Assembly (NCBI GenBank): GCA_037974665.1
Contig: CM075778.1
Location: forward strand, 13,443,001-13,507,000
Origin: Ehretia macrophylla
Taxonomy: Eukaryota; Streptophyta; Magnoliopsida; Boraginales; Ehretiaceae
Length of the DNA stretch: 64,000 nucleotides
Reading direction: 5' to 3'
Shown here: piece by piece, positions 60,003-64,000 of the stretch
Layout of the letters: each line of letters begins with the position of its first letter
How positions within the stretch are numbered: position 1 is the first letter of the stretch
The notes under the pieces: model-generated
Database searches by the model: none
What the model was told of the DNA's origin: nothing
The model's input: only the letters and a program-made list of their open reading frames with translations
Translations under genes and position numbers: made by a program

Positions 60003-63000
60003 TTATTTCTGCAAATTGTGAATTCGACCTCTATCTATCAGTTTCCGGAGTGCAGCCTTGGCTTCCTCAAGCGTTTCAACCGACTGACCACCTTCAAATG
60101 ATATCCTCTGAACATTGAACTGCAGCAAAAAGAAAACAAGTTAGACACTAGAATAATGACTCTAGGTGAAAAGGCAAAAAAAAGAAGGCTGCATGGAGAC
60201 CTGTGCGCCTTGACGGACGCGTATATCTGTTCCTTTGCTATCTATTGATATTAGAGCAGCATCATCCACCTCACAATCTTGGGACAAGAGCTTCCTCAGG
60301 GGCTTGGAGAAGATAGCATTCAGTTCCTACAGACAAAATTGATGGGAGTAGTGAAAACACAGATGTACATAAACAAAATAGCTCTAGCATTAGCTCCTGC
60401 ATCATACATTCTCTGGAATAACCCACTGCTAAGATATCAACTTCTCATCCTATATTAACAGACTATAAGACACACCTTTAGATTTTGTTCACCGCCGTCA
60501 ACGGCAATCTTGTCAGGCTGAAGGTTCTCATACTCTTTGACATCCACCCAAGCAACAGTTCCAAAGCCTCCAATGAAATATATATCACTGTTGATGAGAG
60601 ACAATTCAACTATCGTGGATCAAACTCCCAACAGAAATCCTCGGAGAAAAATTGCACGTGACTGCATGTTATAGTTTACCCTTTCAATGTATTAAGCAAA
60701 ATCAACTGATATTTACATATGTCACCACCCAGATGCAAAAAAGCTTGAATCTCTCTTCCTGCCCAATGACAACTGAGACTGTAACCAGATATCAGGTGAC
60801 TTTTGACCTAGTAAACTAAGTTATGGTCTCAAAGTCTTAATAGGCAGAAGGGTTGAGAAAATCAAGCCAAAATTTACCGAACTCCAGAGACTGATCAATT
60901 GGTAATTGCTACAAGTAAATTTACATCATTCATTAAACTAAACCATTTGCATAGCTTGCTGTATTGTACGATTCATGAGTTGTATCTTCCGATTCGATTC
61001 CATTCACGAGCAAAACGATACGAATTAGCACGTGAATCGAAAATGTACATGAATCGCAATCATAACGAATCTTACGATTCAATGTACAATTCAGCAATTA
61101 AGTACGATTCACTTCTATACTAGATCTAGGCCATGTCACAGTTGCTTTCTATTTTTTCATTTTTTGTTTAATAAATTATTCATAACAGGGTTCAGGCAAA
61201 CCATAGTAAGAAAAGGAAAAGGTGAACACACAAGTGAAAATTGAAGTGATGAATAGAAGGGGCGGTGGTTGTTGCTGATAGTCTTTTTCTTGGTGATAAC
61301 TTTGTTGTGATGACCTTTTTGTTAGTCTTTTTTTAAGGTGTATACAAATATATATTATTAAACCTATTTTTAAAATGTGAACAAATTGTTACGACTCACG
61401 ATTCAATACGACTCATGATTCAAAAATATGATAATTTGATTCACGATTTGACAACTATGACCATTTGCACAAAACTAGTAGGACATGAATCACTCTTACA
61501 CCAACCACTTTTAAGAGAAGTCAAACCTGATTGATTGCATCCTAAAGTAGTAGAAGTTCCCCCACTGTTGAGAAGGCCCTTGTTGATGCTTAGCTATGTA
61601 TTGCTTATGAGCCCATTCCTGGCAAGAGAAACAGACATATTACTTTCTTATTTACTCTTAACTCCAGTGATAGCATCAGAGATCATAACTGCAATAGGCA
61701 GATTTTACCTGTACTGTCCACATAGACGAGAGCAGATTAGTCGCAGTAGAACGTATTGGACAAATTAAGTGAATCAAGGTCTGTTTCCAGTAACCCAAAA
61801 GCTATATGGGAAATGAAAAAAAAAAAAAAAAAAAAAGTGGGGAAAGGAGGTGGAGAATTCACTTGAAAGCTGTCAGTAATAAGACTAGATTACCTATAAT
61901 CCAGGTGGAAAATGACTTGAACTGCAAACATGTCATTTAATGAGGAAATACCCTTAAGATCTCTATGGGCACGTCTTAAAGTCAAACATGCGATTCAGGA
62001 GTAGCCTAGTGGCAGGTTACTCCCCCTGGCAGTTGGGAGTCCAAGGTTCGAATCTTATGGGGTTGGGGGACAGGTGGGGGTGGGGGGTTAAAAGCACAAC
62101 AACAACAACAACAAAAAAAAAAGTCCTCAAGTCAAACCACAGGGGATTCTTTTATCCCAATCTATGGATGTATAGGTCACAATAAATTGATCATAGCCAT
62201 ACAGTGGGCCTTGGCAGAGATAATAAGGAACTCAAACCAATTATCTTTAACATGTTTAGGTATTGTTATTTAAAGTAGAGGAGGCATCCACCTGCTGATC
62301 TTCCGGAAGGGGAAAGACATCACCAAAGATTGTCACTCTTGCATTTGATAGCCCACTCCAACCAGGTATCTGTGTAGCACAATGTCAACAAAGCTCAGAC
62401 GAAAATATAGCTTGAGAATTGTGAAGGTCTGTAAAACAAAGTGTACTAACCTGCACAACCAGTGTGCACCTCGGATCAGCTAACAGGTTCCGGGTGTGAA
62501 TAGCCAATGGTGAGAACGTGAATATTGGATCTGGAGAAACACATAATATTAGATGTCAGGCTGCCGTCCCAGCAGTTTGAATGGTCCAAGGACTTGGGTA
62601 GAAAATATTAAAAAAGAATCCCAAAATTAAGAATATATGGTTCAAACAAAGTCAGACTTTCAACTGCCTTGAAGGTTTTAATTCAAGCAGCTCTTTACGC
62701 AGCTTAGAGTATCTAAAATGAACACCATTCTTAATTCATGTTTAACAGCCTCGATGAATTTAGAAGGACCTTAAGAAATTTTGAACCCCTTTCAGCACAA
62801 TTTTCCATCAATTAGTAAGCACCCATATTGTGTACATAAGGAAAGACTTGCTAACATATCTAAGCAAAAAGAAAAACCATAACTCAAAGTCCCAGAAATC
62901 AGATGCCTACAGGATATAAATACATGTCACACTACATATCAACAAATACAAAAGCAAACAGAGTCAAATTCCATTTGTTGTTAGAGACCTAATATTTCCC

Positions 63001-63602
63001 ACAAATGCAACGTCAGTAGCCACTGTAAACTGTAAATCTCCCTTTCACACAAAGAGGTACATCCACATTTGTTTGCAATTCCCGTAGAAGTTAATAAAAG
63101 CATAATCCGCTATTAGAATGACTTACGTCCCATTGAATCTGTAGCAAAGTCTACAAGCGAACCAAAGGGGTAACCTTCTCGACGATGGTGCATACGGGAC
63201 ATCACAGTGCACAGATGAGCAAACCTAGCCTTTAAATGTTTATCAGGAAAAAGGACAAAACATAGTTAAATAGGAGAGGGGAGAACTTGTAGCAATTCTT
63301 TTAACGAAGTACTAGTATTAAGAAAATTGATGATCATGAGAAAACTATTAGTAAACAAGAAGTGTCACCTGTTCCATCAGATTGCGGACTGCTAAGGCTG
63401 GTCTAGGTAAGTCATGAGCTGAGGTTGCACTTTGTACTCCCCCTGATATTGGAGTTCTGAAAAGCCCAGCTCTTGTTCCTCCACCTGGTGTGGTTCCATG
63501 TGAGACAGTAAGAGGGGTCGTGACGTTTGATGTTCGCTCTGCATTTTTTCCACTTGTTTGCTCCACATTGTTTCCACTTGAATGATCCTGAACTGAGTTA
63601 CC
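60003..63602 (-). CDS. PNPOx-like FMN-binding split-barrel family protein, 5' end outside window
   Basis: Eight exons on the minus strand give about 324 visible residues and end in TAA at 60003-60005. The exons are about 63602-63369, 63229-63127, 62530-62451, 62369-62292, 61618-61527, 60587-60476, 60326-60201 and 60119-60003. All introns have GT...AG ends and the phases match at each junction. Key stretches are AGLFRTPISGGVQSATSAHD, RFAHLCTVMSRMHHRREGYP, FTFSPLAIHTRNLLADPRC and EWAHKQYIAKHQQGPSQQWG. IYFIGGFGTVAWVDVKEYE and LISIDSKGTDIRVRQGAQ follow. These match the plant pyridoxamine 5'-phosphate oxidase-like (HugZ/split-barrel) family. Such proteins bind flavin or heme, but the exact reaction is not established. 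Arabidopsis relatives, as I recall, are At1g51560 and At3g21140, predicted plastid proteins. The transit peptide would lie beyond 64000. The first listed exon's start is a guess (AG at 63603). Confidence 0.9.
60952..61459. mobile_element. Mutator-like MITE in an intron of the PNPOx-like gene
   Basis: A ~508-bp insert is rich in ACGATTCA-type phrases at both ends, inside the intron 60588-61526. It is flanked by the same 10 bases, accatttgca, at 60942-60951 and 61460-61469. Ends resembling CATAGTTGTCAAATCGTGAATC are imperfectly inverted. A target duplication of 9-10 bp is usual for Mutator-like elements. No transposase is encoded. Confidence 0.65.
61988..62122 (+). mobile_element. tRNA-derived SINE in an intron of the PNPOx-like gene
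   Basis: A ~135-bp element has a polymerase III A box (TAGCCTAGTGG, 62003-62013) and B box (GGTTCGAATCT, near 62045), then a G-rich 3' part and a tail of AAC/A repeats. It is flanked by a ~15-base duplication with two differences (gtcttaaagtcaaac at 61973-61987, gtcctcaagtcaaac at 62123-62137). It lies in the intron 61619-62291, antisense to the gene. Confidence 0.88.
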
Positions 63603-64000
63603 CTTCAGAAAATATGAGAGGCCATCATAACAAAGCCAGAGAAACCATTTGACATATCCATTCATGGACTATAACATGGAAAGAGAAACATAATTTCTCC
63701 TGCCTAAGATAGAATCCCAGGGATAAAAATCGATGGATAACATTTTCCTTTCATGAAAGCATCATAAGATTCTTCTAGGAAATGGACCAATCTTAGGACA
63801 TTGGAAGGCTTTTACATGTAAACTAAGAGAGGAAAATATAAGAAAATCATTTTCATTGAACAACGTTGTGCAAAGAACAACAGTAATGATGCAAATCACC
63901 AACAATGAGATAGGAAAACTTCATTTTCTGAAGATATGCGAAGAGATCTTCCAAAAACATCTTATTACTTTGCTCCAGAGAGAAGATTGCATTTTTCATG
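63603..64000 (-). other. Probable intron of the PNPOx-like gene
   Basis: AT-rich sequence right of the first recognised exon contains no clear coding match. The upstream exon(s), with the N-terminal targeting sequence, are expected beyond the window edge. Confidence 0.5.

Noticed and set aside
62003..62060. Possible tRNA gene
   Set aside because: A and B boxes are present, but there is no cloverleaf with an anticodon arm, and the poly(A)-like tail and flanking duplication mark a SINE.

Overview
This window looks like nuclear DNA from an AT-rich flowering plant, most likely a eudicot. The evidence is a spliced F-box/kelch gene, a spliced PNPOx-like gene, plant-type Ty1/Copia and Ty3/Gypsy retrotransposons with tRNA-derived primer sites, LINE fragments and a tRNA-derived SINE. 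Nothing bacterial or organellar was seen. The species cannot be fixed from the sequence.

Positions 1 to about 52,000 are a nest of transposable elements. (1) A minus-strand Copia element spans 1213-18433 with ~1.9 kb LTRs. Its pol is split by a 7.87 kb non-coding LTR element (LARD, 3888-11757, 5-bp target duplication cttga). Just right of its 5' LTR lies the 3' end of a second Copia copy. (2) An Athila/Tat-type Ty3 element on the minus strand (18811-29828) is split by a Tekay/Del-type chromovirus (19478-27093). The chromovirus keeps gag, protease, RT, RNase H, integrase and chromodomain remnants, with many stop codons. (3) A decayed plus-strand Copia LTR plus gag/protease remnant occupies about 29860-32590. 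(4) A 5'-truncated plus-strand LINE RNase H remnant follows. It is cut twice, by a 9.9 kb gag-only Ty3-like element (32788-42673, duplication gcaag) and by a 3.64 kb solo LTR (42816-46455, duplication gtttt). The left LTR of the gag-only element carries its own LINE fragment (34029-35478). (5) Another minus-strand Copia (46714-51969) abuts the LINE tail and keeps RT, integrase, gag and one LTR.

From about 52,000 to the end the window is gene-bearing. A two-exon minus-strand F-box/kelch gene (53278-56747, predicted 504 residues, six kelch blades) is followed by a multi-exon minus-strand gene of the PNPOx-like FMN-binding split-barrel family. Eight exons of the latter are visible (60003-63602) and its 5' end lies beyond the window. 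As I recall, the same two families are adjacent in Arabidopsis (At1g51550 and At1g51560), which would make this conserved microsynteny. Between and inside these genes are a Harbinger-like MITE, a Mutator-like MITE and a SINE, the last two in introns of the PNPOx-like gene.

I found no previously undescribed gene system. The most useful signals are the nesting order, which can be read from exact target duplications, and the extensive LTR homology linking the non-coding LARD to the coding chromovirus. Others are lesions in catalytic motifs, a core motif shared by four Ty3-type LTR families, and the intronic insertions.
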